DNA of 64,000 nt, from NCBI RefSeq assembly GCF_024300645.1, contig NZ_CP101291.1, positions 1,054,001 to 1,118,000 on the forward strand, in the 5' to 3' direction. The stretch is from Alteromonas sp. LMIT006 (GTDB lineage: Bacteria; Pseudomonadota; Gammaproteobacteria; Enterobacterales; Alteromonadaceae). A program made the translations under genes and the position numbers. This document shows, one piece after another, positions 22,774 to 32,500 of the stretch. Within the stretch, counting starts at the first letter, position 1. The number at the start of each line of letters is the position of its first letter. The notes under the pieces were generated by a model. That model was not told the DNA's origin, made no database searches, and saw nothing but the letters and a program-made list of their open reading frames with translations.

Positions 22774-23763
22774 TTATGGCATTAATTTAAGTGGAGGTTC
22801 ATTGAGCGCTGCCAACTGTTCTTTCAAAGCGAGTATTTGATGCTCCCAATATTTGTCTTCGGCAAACCATGGAAAGGCTTGTGGAAAAGCAGGATCTGCC
22901 CACCGCTGAGTTAACCAAGCCATGTAATGTACCATGCGCATTGCCCGCAGGGGCTCAATTAAAGGCAGCTGACTGTGGTCAAAATCCGCAAATTCTTCAT
23001 ATGCGCCAACCAGCGTATCAAGCTGCAATAACTGTTGTTGGCGATCACCATTGAGCAACAGCCAAAGATCTTGTATGGCAGGGCCTTGACGACAATCATC
23101 TAAATCAACAAAGCACGGGCCATCTCGCCACAAAATATTCGATGGGTGACAATCGCCATGCAGACGAATGTGAGGTGTCGTGATATAACGAGCGGCAGTT
23201 TCATTGACCACAGGCTCTAATATGGCAAAAAACGCTGTGCGCAGATGCATTGGGATCATGCTTGATTCATGCAAAATAGCAAAGGGCTCATGCAGATGAG
23301 ATTGCGTGGAAAACTCAGCGCGATGAACAAAGGGCTTTGCTTGCCCAATCTGATGCGTACGTCCTAAAAAGCGACCGACCACTTCAAGTTGGTCAAGATT
23401 ATCGACTTCAAGTTGACGCCCACCCGCAGAAGGAAATAGGGTAAAACGACACGATTCAAAGTGATGCAATGTTTGTCTTGCAATGCACAAAGGAGCGATG
23501 ACAGGCACTTCGTTGCGCTCAAGTTCCAGAGAAAAATCGTGTTCTTCTTGGATCTGAGCATCAGACCAACGCCCACTGCGGTAAAATTTGACCACATAGC
23601 GAGCGTCTTCGGTCGCAAACTGGTACACTCTATTTTCATAGCTATTTAGAGCCAGTAAACCCGAGGTAGGATAAATCCCGATGGACTCAAGGGCATTGAG
23701 TATCACATCGGGAGAAAGTTGGGCAAACGTAAAATCCGTCGCTGAGCCAAATTGCGCTGTCAT
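22774..23763 (-). CDS. srkA: stress response serine/threonine kinase SrkA (YihE/RdoA)
   Basis: A cytoplasmic aminoglycoside-phosphotransferase-fold protein kinase that protects against stress-linked death in E. coli. It has 329 residues (E. coli 328). The N-lobe contains NSYENRVYQF and the lysine in YVVKFYR (about K59). The catalytic loop is HGDCHPSNILW with D204 and N209, and the metal-binding aspartate is D220 in CFVDLDDCRQGP. The gene lies 10 bp or less from no other gene; ccoG is 27 bp upstream on the same strand. The conserved downstream neighbour dsbA is displaced by btuB. Confidence 0.93.
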   Translation of the reverse strand: MTAQFGSATDFTFAQLSPDVILNALESIGIYPTSGLLALNSYENRVYQFATEDARYVVKFYRSGRWSDAQIQEEHDFSLELERNEVPVIAPLCIARQTLHHFESCRFTLFPSAGGRQLEVDNLDQLEVVGRFLGRTHQIGQAKPFVHRAEFSTQSHLHEPFAILHESSMIPMHLRTAFFAILEPVVNETAARYITTPHIRLHGDCHPSNILWRDGPCFVDLDDCRQGPAIQDLWLLLNGDRQQQLLQLDTLVGAYEEFADFDHSQLPLIEPLRAMRMVHYMAWLTQRWADPAFPQAFPWFAEDKYWEHQILALKEQLAALNEPPLKLMP

Positions 23764-23790
23764 GCTCTTCCTAAAGCGTATAAATTGCGC

Positions 23791-25251
23791 TTAACGATAT
23801 AGGAATTTAGCTGGCTCTTCAATGCTGATCACTTCTCCATCACTATCGGTGGTACTTAACGTAAAGTATATTTCAGTCACGCGTTCTTCAAGGTTATAAG
23901 CATCGGTGGCAATACTGATTGGAAGATTTAACACTTCACCACCGCCGACAGTGACGTGTTGCTCGCCGATCCACTCATACGTGGCAAGGCCTGAGACACT
24001 CAAGTCAAAGGTACGAATTTGTTGTGATTTATTGAGCACTTTTAAGGTAAAGACATTTTCAATTAGACCCTGATTCGTCTCTCGATACAAGGAATTCCGG
24101 TCACGAATAATATCCAAATCAAGCGGTTTACGACTCATAAAATCTGCTGCAAGTAAACCTGTCATGACGGCTAAAACCACGGCGTAACCAATTAATTTAG
24201 GACGAATTATTTTGGTTTTGCCGCCCGCAAGTTCATGCTCTGAGGTAAAGCTAATTAAGCCTTTGGCATAGCCCATCTTGTCCATGACACCATTACATGC
24301 ATCCACACATGCACCGCAGTTAATGCACTCGTATTGCAGACCATTGCGTATATCAATACCCGTCGGACAGACTTGTACACATAAGTTGCAATCGATGCAA
24401 TCTCCTAATCCTTTGGCTTGCAATTGTTCTGTTGTGGCTTTGCGCGAACGTGGTCCTCTTCCTTCACCCCGTTTGGCATCGTATGCTACGGTGAAAGTAT
24501 CTTTGTCAAACATAGCCGATTGGAAACGCGCATAAGGACACATGTGTAAGCACATGATTTCTCTCATCCAACCAGCGTTGCCATAGGTACATCCAGCGAA
24601 CAATAAAATACTAAACGCGGCCCAAAAACTCGTATCAAGTGTGACCACGTCAATAAATAGTTCTCGTATCGGAGTAAAGTAACCCACAAACGTCATCGCC
24701 GTAAGGAGTGATATCAATAACCACGTTGTGTGTTTGGCGGATTTGCGCAAGAACTTATCGGTATCCATTTTGCGTTGGTCAAGCTTCATGCGTTTGTTGG
24801 CATTACCTTCAAACAGTTCTTCAAAATAGATGAACATATAGACCCAAGTCGTTTGTGGGCACATGAAACCACACCATACACGTCCGGCAAAGGTGGTGAC
24901 AAAAAATAATGCAAACGCCGCCACAATGAATATATAAGCCAATACTGTTAAGTCTTGTGGCCAAAGCGTCATTGCAAAAAGGGTAAAACGTTGCTCAGGA
25001 ATATCAAATAAAATAGCTTGCTGCCCGTTATATGTAAGCCACGGAATGACCGCAAACAAGGCGAGGAAAATAAAACCAAAGAACCGACGGAAATTTTCAA
25101 TGGTGCCTTTTACGGCGCGAACATAGATACGTGAGCGAGCGGGATATTGTGTTTGCCCAGCATCATCTGCTGGTTTAACCGTTACGCGTTTGGGTACGGT
25201 TTTGGGTTTTTGCTCTGGAGGTATAACCTTGATAGGGATTTGTTCGCTCAT
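23791..25251 (-). CDS. ccoG: cytochrome c oxidase accessory protein CcoG (FixG family)
   Basis: A membrane iron-sulfur protein needed for copper delivery in assembly of cbb3-type oxidase. It has 486 residues. The cytoplasmic N-terminus is proline/lysine-rich. About four membrane segments are interleaved with the motif WCGFMCPQTTWVYMFIYFEE, typical of CcoG/NapH-like proteins. Two ferredoxin-type clusters follow (CIDCNLCVQVCP and CINCGACVDACN, about residues 275-310). After a further membrane helix comes a periplasmic Ig-like domain. The ccoNOQP genes are not in the window. The promoter carries an FNR-type site placed at -41.5. Confidence 0.94.
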   Translation of the reverse strand: MSEQIPIKVIPPEQKPKTVPKRVTVKPADDAGQTQYPARSRIYVRAVKGTIENFRRFFGFIFLALFAVIPWLTYNGQQAILFDIPEQRFTLFAMTLWPQDLTVLAYIFIVAAFALFFVTTFAGRVWCGFMCPQTTWVYMFIYFEELFEGNANKRMKLDQRKMDTDKFLRKSAKHTTWLLISLLTAMTFVGYFTPIRELFIDVVTLDTSFWAAFSILLFAGCTYGNAGWMREIMCLHMCPYARFQSAMFDKDTFTVAYDAKRGEGRGPRSRKATTEQLQAKGLGDCIDCNLCVQVCPTGIDIRNGLQYECINCGACVDACNGVMDKMGYAKGLISFTSEHELAGGKTKIIRPKLIGYAVVLAVMTGLLAADFMSRKPLDLDIIRDRNSLYRETNQGLIENVFTLKVLNKSQQIRTFDLSVSGLATYEWIGEQHVTVGGGEVLNLPISIATDAYNLEERVTEIYFTLSTTDSDGEVISIEEPAKFLYR

Positions 25252-25284
25252 GTGACACCTTGATTGGTTGACTCAACTATTTCG

Positions 25285-25326
25285 ATTATAAATGATGAGT
25301 CCGGTTCCTTTATTGAAGTATATCAA
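25285..25326 (-). promoter_or_regulatory. FNR/ANR class II promoter of ccoG
   Basis: TTGAAGTATATCAA (25313-25326) matches the FNR site TTGATnnnnATCAA at 9 of 10 positions. On minus a perfect -10 TATAAT lies at 25290-25285. With a start of transcription about 7 nt beyond it (about 25278), the site is centred near -41.5, the class II activation position. Low-oxygen induction fits the role of ccoG. Confidence 0.75.
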
Positions 25327-25508
25327 TGTTTTGCTGTGTTTTTTGTTATCTAACTGTATGTTTTGCGTGAATTAAATGTAAATCTTTGCTTGGTTTAGTC
25401 TGAATTCAATCTGAACTTTACCTTAGCCATCTAGTGAAATACTGTGGTTTTTGCTAGATTGGTAAATGTAACTTTTTGTAATTATCGACCGACGTTGAGG
25501 TAAACGTA

Positions 25509-26060
25509 ATGCGTGCCCTAATCATTAGTTTTGTTGTGGTAAGTTTTTTTGCACAGATGCAAGCTAACGCGGAAGAATCAGCACAAGACATTGTGTCAGA
25601 AATAGAGCGAGTGTCCATTATATGGCAAGACTATCGCTCATTTAATGATGTGAAGCCGGTCAATCAAGGTCGAACCAAATTCGCTAAACACGTGTTTAAG
25701 GAACTCAGCGACTATTTTGCTCAACTTGCTTCAGAGCTCCCTGATGGGCAGCGCTTTGAGATCACTGTGACGGATTTAGATCTTGCCGGACAGGTATTTC
25801 CTGCAAGCTTTGTTGGTTTGGGCTCTGGTGGCCAAGATGTTCGTTTAGTGAAAGATGTACATATTCCTCGAATGGACTTAAGCTGGCGCATCTTGGACGC
25901 CAATGGAGTTCAAATAAAAGCGGCTGAAGACTCGATAAAAGACATGAGTTTTAACCAACGTCACAATCCTTTTTTCAGTCATGAATTTTTGCGTTACGAA
26001 AAAAATATGTTGCGCTCGTGGTTCAAGCGCAACATTGCTGAAGATATCGCGCAAAATTAA
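25509..26060 (+). CDS. DUF3016 domain-containing exported protein
   Basis: A 183-residue protein with a signal peptide (MRALIISFVVVSFFAQMQANA). The body has VSIIWQDYRSFNDVKPVNQGRTKFAKHVFKELSDYF and ITVTDLDLAGQVFP, the pattern of DUF3016, a periplasmic family of unknown function common in marine gammaproteobacteria. The C-terminus is basic (RSWFKRNIAEDIAQN). It stands alone on plus, with a GAGG ribosome binding site, and its last 4 bp overlap the convergent acyl-CoA dehydrogenase gene. Confidence 0.85.
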   Translation: MRALIISFVVVSFFAQMQANAEESAQDIVSEIERVSIIWQDYRSFNDVKPVNQGRTKFAKHVFKELSDYFAQLASELPDGQRFEITVTDLDLAGQVFPASFVGLGSGGQDVRLVKDVHIPRMDLSWRILDANGVQIKAAEDSIKDMSFNQRHNPFFSHEFLRYEKNMLRSWFKRNIAEDIAQN

Positions 26061-27814
26061 TCGAGCGTAAACACCTTTAAGGGGATGTCGTTTACGCATT
26101 CTGCACATGAGAGTAATGATTTATGATGTTCTGCTCGAGGCAAAATGTATTTTAAATAAAACTGCCCAGTGAAAGACTTATTTTCTGTGTAAAGTGAATC
26201 TTCAACTTGATTAAGCGTATCTAAAACTGAACACCACAATATCCCAGTAACTTGATACCCACAATATTGCAAATAATCATGCGCTTGACTGGCGCTCGTT
26301 GCAGCAGAAGTCCCCATTAATGATTGCGATGTGTGATACCAATCATCCAGCAGTTGTTGTGCCTTATCGACAAGCTGCTCATCTTGGATCCTGTCAATTA
26401 ACCTAGCGAGTTCGATTTGTGTTGCGCGAAGATATTCGCCATGACTGCGTGTCAACTTGCGCCCGATCAAATCACCCGCCTGGATCCCGTTGGTCCCTTC
26501 GTACAACTGTGCAATTCGATTATCACGAAGTAGCTGTTCCATGCCCCATTCGCGGATGTAACCATGTCCACCCAATATTTGAATGCCATGATGCGCAGCT
26601 TCGGTGCCAATATCCGTAAAAAAGGCTTTTGTAATTGGCGTTAAGTATGCGATCACGTGTGAGGCGTGAGATTGTTGTTCAGGTTCACCATGCTTTTCAA
26701 TATCCATCAGTTTGGCGTACCACAAAGACATGGCGCGACAACCTTCGGCCAATGATTTTTGTGTCAATAACATGCGTTTGACGTCTGGCTGGGCAAGGAT
26801 CGGGTCTGCTTTTTTTGAAGGGGTTACAGCACCAGATGGACTGCGTGATTGTAAGCGATCACTAGCATAGGCTAGGGAGCCTTGATAAGCGATTTCAGCG
26901 GTACCTAGGCCTTCTAATCCAACTTGAAACCGTGCATCATTCATCATGGTAAACATACACGCTAAACCGTTATTTTCTTCCCCTACAAGATAGCCAATGG
27001 CGCCATCGTAATGCATAACACACGTTGGGGAGCCCTTGATCCCCATTTTGTGCTCCAAACTACCCACGCTAAGCGAGTTTGCTGCACCTAAATTTCCTTG
27101 ATCATCGATTGTGATTTTGGGGACCAAAAATAAACTAATGCCTTTCACTCCTGGTGGCGCATCCGGCAACCGCGCGAGCACCATGTGGATAATATTATCA
27201 GTCCAATCGTGATCGCCGCCGGTAATGAATATTTTGGTGCCGGTGATCCGATACGACCCGTCATCTTGGTGTTCGGCTTTGGTCGACAACAGACTCAAAT
27301 CAGTGCCCGCATGAGGTTCCGTTAGATTCATCGTGCCGGTCCACTCACCACTGATGAGTTTAGCCAGATAGGTGTCTTTTAGCGCTTGCGAACCGTGTTT
27401 GGTTAATGCCAGTATGGCTGATTCTGTCAGCATAGTGGTTAAACGCCAACTGATGTTAGCTGAATTAAGACACTCATGGATGGGAACCGCCATGGTATAA
27501 GGCAATGCAGAACCGCCATAAGCGACATCGCCGAGCATCGCATTCCAGCCATTGGCAATATATTCCGCGTATGCCCGGGCAAATCCATCGGGCGTTGTAA
27601 CTTTGCCATTTTTCAAGCGACACCCCTGATCATCTCCTATTTGATTGAGTGGTGCAATGACATCCTGGGCAAATTTAGCACCCTGCTCGAGGATATTTTG
27701 CGCCAATTCACTGTCATAATCAGATAGACCAAGAGCTTGATAATGAGTATCTAAATCCAGCCATGTCTGTTGTAAAAACTGTAAATCTCGGAGCGGAGCA
27801 CGATATTTAGGCAT
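26057..27814 (-). CDS. acyl-CoA dehydrogenase with C-terminal extension
   Basis: A flavoprotein of 585 residues that oxidises acyl-CoA to enoyl-CoA, the step before FadB. Domains run: N-terminal helical (about 1-155), middle beta domain with TEPHAGTDLS and ITGTKIFITGGDHD (about 160-270), helical flavin domain, then the extra C-terminal domain of the long bacterial acyl-CoA dehydrogenases (about 465-585). The catalytic glutamate is probably in LYEGTNGIQ. A motif ILGGHGYIREWGMEQLLRDNRI is typical. Its promoter region carries a FadR-like operator, which ties it to the fadBA locus 23 kb away. Chain-length specificity cannot be read. Confidence 0.93.
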   Translation of the reverse strand: MPKYRAPLRDLQFLQQTWLDLDTHYQALGLSDYDSELAQNILEQGAKFAQDVIAPLNQIGDDQGCRLKNGKVTTPDGFARAYAEYIANGWNAMLGDVAYGGSALPYTMAVPIHECLNSANISWRLTTMLTESAILALTKHGSQALKDTYLAKLISGEWTGTMNLTEPHAGTDLSLLSTKAEHQDDGSYRITGTKIFITGGDHDWTDNIIHMVLARLPDAPPGVKGISLFLVPKITIDDQGNLGAANSLSVGSLEHKMGIKGSPTCVMHYDGAIGYLVGEENNGLACMFTMMNDARFQVGLEGLGTAEIAYQGSLAYASDRLQSRSPSGAVTPSKKADPILAQPDVKRMLLTQKSLAEGCRAMSLWYAKLMDIEKHGEPEQQSHASHVIAYLTPITKAFFTDIGTEAAHHGIQILGGHGYIREWGMEQLLRDNRIAQLYEGTNGIQAGDLIGRKLTRSHGEYLRATQIELARLIDRIQDEQLVDKAQQLLDDWYHTSQSLMGTSAATSASQAHDYLQYCGYQVTGILWCSVLDTLNQVEDSLYTENKSFTGQFYLKYILPRAEHHKSLLSCAECVNDIPLKVFTLD

Positions 27815-27826
27815 AGCAAATCCTTT

Positions 27827-27879
27827 ATGTGGTTAGACCAGTCAATCTAATTGTAGCGGATTTGTTAAATGGGTGTAAA
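27827..27879 (-). promoter_or_regulatory. promoter and FadR-like operator of the acyl-CoA dehydrogenase gene
   Basis: On minus, -35 TTTACA (27879-27874) and -10 TACAAT (27855-27850) are 18 bp apart. Directly downstream, at about +1 to +17, lies GACTGGTCTAACCACAT (27843-27827), which shares CTGGTC and ACC with the FadR operator. It ends 12 bp before the start codon. Binding there would block initiation. Confidence 0.6.
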
Positions 27880-27881
27880 GT

Positions 27882-28385
27882 TTAGTCGAGGTTTGCTCTG
27901 ATGGATTTGGAACTTGGGGTTTGCAAAAACGTGTTTTTGATTGCAACGAGATCATCAGGATGATGAAGATTTTTGTGCGTCAGCGTGAAAGGATCTAACA
28001 AAACTAATTCCAAGCCGCTTGTGCTGGTTCGTGGAAATTGATTAGCGTTAATGACATTATCAAGAGAACATGCAAGCAGTTGTATTTGCGATGGTGTTAT
28101 TTGTCCCAAGTTTACTAGTTTTGCATTCCAGCCTGTGGAAATAAATAGCCCCTTATGTGCCGCGCACACATTAACACCCGTCTGTGAGATTAAGCTGTAT
28201 CGACCATCGGTTTGTTGTAATAGAATTTGGTCATCAAAACGAATGACACACGCGTAGGTCATGGCCGTATTTGACATTGCCCATACATCACTGCGGCATG
28301 TCGCTGTAAAGTCATTACTGGGTTGCGAACAACCACTTAAAAACCATAGGCTTAAGACTAAGGTAATAGATCTAAACATTTGCAT
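27882..28385 (-). CDS. lipoprotein resembling a Nudix domain that lacks catalytic residues
   Basis: A 167-residue predicted lipoprotein with the lipobox LSGC (C19) after MQMFRSITLVLSLWF. The segment TYACVIRFDDQILLQQTDGRYSLIS followed by CAAHKGLFISTGWNAKLVNLG reads like the strand-Nudix box-strand region of exported Nudix proteins. However, the positions of the conserved glutamates (REUxEExGU) hold K78, G79, I82 and S83, so catalysis is not expected. The end, HHPDDLVAIKNTF, also fits the family. The Nudix link is my inference from pattern. The ATG at 28385 is chosen over 28418 since it leaves a compact signal peptide. The gene is divergent from the RND operon, 74 bp away. Confidence 0.6.
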   Translation of the reverse strand: MQMFRSITLVLSLWFLSGCSQPSNDFTATCRSDVWAMSNTAMTYACVIRFDDQILLQQTDGRYSLISQTGVNVCAAHKGLFISTGWNAKLVNLGQITPSQIQLLACSLDNVINANQFPRTSTSGLELVLLDPFTLTHKNLHHPDDLVAIKNTFLQTPSSKSIRANLD

Positions 28386-28459
28386 TGTCGGTATTAATCG
28401 GGTGAATGTATAATACATTAGTGAAAGATTATATATAACTATAAATAAAAAGGATCCCC

Positions 28460-29512
28460 ATGCTTAACGCCCTACGTTCCCCAATTTGGTACGGTGTCAT
28501 CGCTTTAGTTATTTTTTTGGTTTATTTGAATTGGCCAGCGGAAGATCAACAACGGCGCGGCGGACCTCGTGCAACACCCGTAATTACTCAAGTTGTTAGC
28601 CAGCAAGCGTTGCCCATTACCGTAGAGGCATTAGGCACAGGTCGAGCAAATGAATCCATCACAATTGCAGCGCAAGATTCAGAAGTGATTGATGCTATTT
28701 ATTTTGATGACGGGCAACAAGTCAGCAAAGATACTCTGTTAATTCAACTCAATGCAACACAAGAAAAAGCGCGTTTCAACGAGGTTCAAACAAATTTAGA
28801 CGAAGCTTTGCGTCAGTTAACTCGGTTACAGAATTTGGCTCAGACCAACGCGACGTCCAAGCAACTTCTTGATGAACAAAATGCCCGAGTAGAAGCCTTA
28901 CGAGCGCAATTAGCGGTAGCACAAGCCAATTTGGCAGATAAACAGATCACCGCTCCGTTTTCTGGTGTGTTGGGGTTGCGCAACGTGTCTACCGGAGCTT
29001 TTGTTCGAGCCGGTGAAGTGTTGACGACACTAGATGATTTATCGGTACTAAAAATGGATTTTGCGTTGCCTGAAAAACATCTTGCTACTGTTGCCGTTGG
29101 TCAAGAAGTATTTGCCACAACGAGCGCCTATCCCAATGACACCTTTGCTGGAAAAATCACAAGTATTGATTCTCGCATCGATCCGGTCACACGTTCTATC
29201 AACGTGCGCACTGTGATTGACAATGCCGATGGGCGCTTGCGTCCTGGAATGTTGCTCAAGGTAGTGTTACAAAAAGACGTGTTGCAAACCTTGGTGATTG
29301 ATGAAAAAGCATTAGTGCCAGATGAAGATCGCCAGTTTGTGTTTAAAGTCGTTGACGGCAAGGCAGTAAAAACGCAAGTGCAACTCGGTGTTCGTCGTCC
29401 GGGCAAGGTACAAATCCTTGATGGATTAGTGCCCGGAGATGAGGTGGTAACCCAAGGCACCTTGAGGATCCGTGACGGGTCTTCGCTTAATGTTCTCAGC
29501 AACGAGGGCTAA
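28460..29512 (+). CDS. RND efflux periplasmic adaptor subunit
   Basis: A membrane fusion protein of 350 residues that links an RND pump to an outer-membrane channel. An N-terminal membrane anchor (about 10-25) is followed by a lipoyl-like half (SEVIDAIYFDDGQQVSKDTLLIQLN), a coiled-coil hairpin (about 95-155), the second lipoyl half (ITAPFSGVLGLRNVSTGAFVRAGEVL), a beta-barrel and a membrane-proximal domain. It ends 3 bp before the RND permease and the two form an operon. No outer-membrane TolC-type gene follows, so a shared channel from elsewhere is probable. The substrate is unknown. Confidence 0.93.
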   Translation: MLNALRSPIWYGVIALVIFLVYLNWPAEDQQRRGGPRATPVITQVVSQQALPITVEALGTGRANESITIAAQDSEVIDAIYFDDGQQVSKDTLLIQLNATQEKARFNEVQTNLDEALRQLTRLQNLAQTNATSKQLLDEQNARVEALRAQLAVAQANLADKQITAPFSGVLGLRNVSTGAFVRAGEVLTTLDDLSVLKMDFALPEKHLATVAVGQEVFATTSAYPNDTFAGKITSIDSRIDPVTRSINVRTVIDNADGRLRPGMLLKVVLQKDVLQTLVIDEKALVPDEDRQFVFKVVDGKAVKTQVQLGVRRPGKVQILDGLVPGDEVVTQGTLRIRDGSSLNVLSNEG

Positions 29513-29515
29513 ATT

Positions 29516-32500
29516 ATGTGGCTTTCAGATACGGCCGTTAAACGTCCGGTTTTTGCATCGGTCGTAAACTTACTTCTGATTGTGTTTGGGCTCGTCGCAA
29601 TTAGTTTGTTGTCTCTTCGGGAATATCCAGATATCGATCCGCCTATTGTATCTGTTAATACCAGTTATCCAGGCGCGTCTGCTGAAATTATTGAAACTCG
29701 TATCACGCAACTATTGGAAGATCGCATAAGCGGTATCGAGGGAATCAAAAACATCAATTCCTCTTCGCGCAACGGTCGATCGAGTATTTCCATTGAGTTT
29801 AATCTTTCACGTGATATTGATGCGGCTGCAAATGACGTCAGAGAGCGAATTAGTCGTGCATTGGGTAACTTACCTGACCAAGCATTTCCTCCGGAGGTGT
29901 CAAAGGCCGGTGGCGATGAAGACACGATTGTTTGGTATAACTTGCGCAGTACCAATTTATCCGTGATGGAGCTGACCGATTATGCTGACCGGTTCATTGT
30001 TGACCGATTATCGGTGGTGGACGGTGTCGCCCGAGTGCGCTTAGGTGGAGGCAGCAGTTATGCCATGAAAATACTGCTCGACCGTGATGCGATGGCGGCG
30101 CGTGGCGTGACTGTCAGTGATATCGAACGCATTATTCGAGCAGAAAATGTGGAATTGCCAGCGGGGCAAATCGAATCCACTTATCGCGATTTTGACGTGC
30201 GTGTTGCTAGGAGCTTTTTGACCCCAGATGACTTTGGGCGATTGGCGATAAAGGCGAATGCCTCGGGCTATATCGTGCGCTTAAACGAAGTGGCGCAAGT
30301 TTTGTTAACTGCAGATGATGATGAAACCGATTTTCGCGGTGATGGCGTCAATATGATTGGATTGGGGATCATCAAACAATCTAAAGCCAATACGCTAGCT
30401 GTAGCAAGAGGTGCCAAAGAAGAAATTAAACGCATTGAGGAGACTTTACCGGACAATATATTTATTGTGCCCAGTTATGATTCTTCGGTGTTTATCGAGC
30501 AATCGATTCAAGAGGTATACAACACACTCGCGATTGCGATGATGATGGTCATCATTGTGATTTATCTCTTTTTAGGCAATATTCGTGCAACCTTAATCCC
30601 GGCAGTGACGGTGCCTGTGTCGTTGATTTCGGCGTTTATTGTTATGTATGCGTTAGGCTTTTCAATTAACTTATTGACCTTATTGGCATTAGTGTTAGCC
30701 ATCGGCCTTGTCGTAGATGATGCGATTGTGGTCCTCGAGAATATTTATCGCCGCATCGAAATGGGCGAGCCGGCTTTACTTGCTGCGTATCGCGGTACAA
30801 GAGAAGTCGGTTTTGCGGTTGTTGCAACGACGCTCGTGTTGATTTCGGTGTTTGTGCCTTTGGTGTTTTTGGAAGGCAATATCGGCAGTTTATTTACCGA
30901 GTTTGCTCTTGCCATTGCAGCGGCAGTGGCGTTTTCAAGCTTTACTGCGTTAACGCTTTCGCCGATGTTAAGCTCTAAACTCCTCAAGAAGCGTTCGCGC
31001 AGCAGTGGCTTTGGCAAGCTTGTCGAAAAGGTGTTTAGCAGAGTTGAACTCTCATATACTTCGACGTTACAACGCACCATCAAGCAACCTATAGGTACTT
31101 TAGCATTGCTGATTGCCTCAGGGGCTGTGATTTATTTATTACAAGCAAGTTTACCGTCAGAAGTGGTGCCGCGTGAAGATCGAGGAAATTTCTATATTTT
31201 GATGCAAGCACAAGAGGGCGCGTCGTACGAATCGAATAGTGCAAACCTCAAAAAAATTGAAGATATCCTATTACCCTATTTAGAAACCGGAGAGATGGTT
31301 CGCGTGTTAGTCAGAACGCCTGGTTTCGGAGGCCGTGCCGGTATTGCGATTGTAGGTGCTGCGGATTGGGATTCGCGCAGCCGTGATACCTTTTCTTTGA
31401 TGAATGAGGTAACAGGCAAGTTACAAGCGATTCCGGATGTGAGAGCCTTTGCAATTATGCGTTCAGCAATTGGCGGGCGTGGACTTGGGCGTCCAGTGCA
31501 GTTTGTATTGCAAGGCAATACCTATGAAGAGCTGGCACAGTGGCGTGACATCGTCATGGAAAAAGCACGAGAAAATCCAAAACTGCAGCGCTTGGACTCA
31601 GACTACAAAGAAACGACCCCACAAATTCTACTCAATATTGATAAAGAACGTGCGGCTGATCTGGGTGTGTCCATTTCGGATATTGGGCGAACTCTTGAAA
31701 CCATGTTGGGACAGCGCAGAGTATCGAGATACATTGACCGTGGTCAAGAATACGAAGTGATCATGGAAGGCATCGAGTCAGATTATCGAGATCCAAGTAG
31801 CATCGACAATATCTTTGTGCGTTCGAGTACAAGTGGTCAACTTATTCCGATGGAGAATTTGTTGCAAGTGTCTGAGCAGGCAACATCTGCCACATTAAAT
31901 CGCTATAACCGCATGCGCAGCATTACTATTTCGGCGAATTTAGCAGATGATTATACGCTGGGTGAAGCCTTGGCTTATTTAGAAAATATTGTGGCAACCG
32001 AATTACCTGATGGAGTGAGTATTGATTACAAAGGTCAGTCCTTATTACTTCAAGAATCGGGCAGCTCATTTTTGTTTATATTTGCCATGGCGTTGGCGGT
32101 GACCTATTTTGTCCTTGCTGCGCAATTTGAGAGTTGGATACACCCGTTGGTCATCATGTTGACGGTTCCTCTTGCCCTTGCTGGTGCCTTCATTGGCTTA
32201 CAGTTGTCGGGGATGTCATTGAATATTTATTCCCAAATTGGGCTCGTGATGCTCATTGGTTTGGCAGCCAAAAATGGTATTTTAATCGTCGAGTTTGCCA
32301 ATCAATTACGGGATGCGGGTAAAGAGTTTTCAGACGCCTTACTCATGGCTTCCAAACAACGTTTTCGCCCTATCGTGATGACGGGTTTTACGACCGTGTT
32401 TAGCGCGCTGCCTCTAGTGTTGGCAACCGGTCCTGGTGCCGAAAGTCGCTCGGTGATCGGAATGGTGATATTTGCTGGGGTGTTATTCTCGGTGTTTTTG

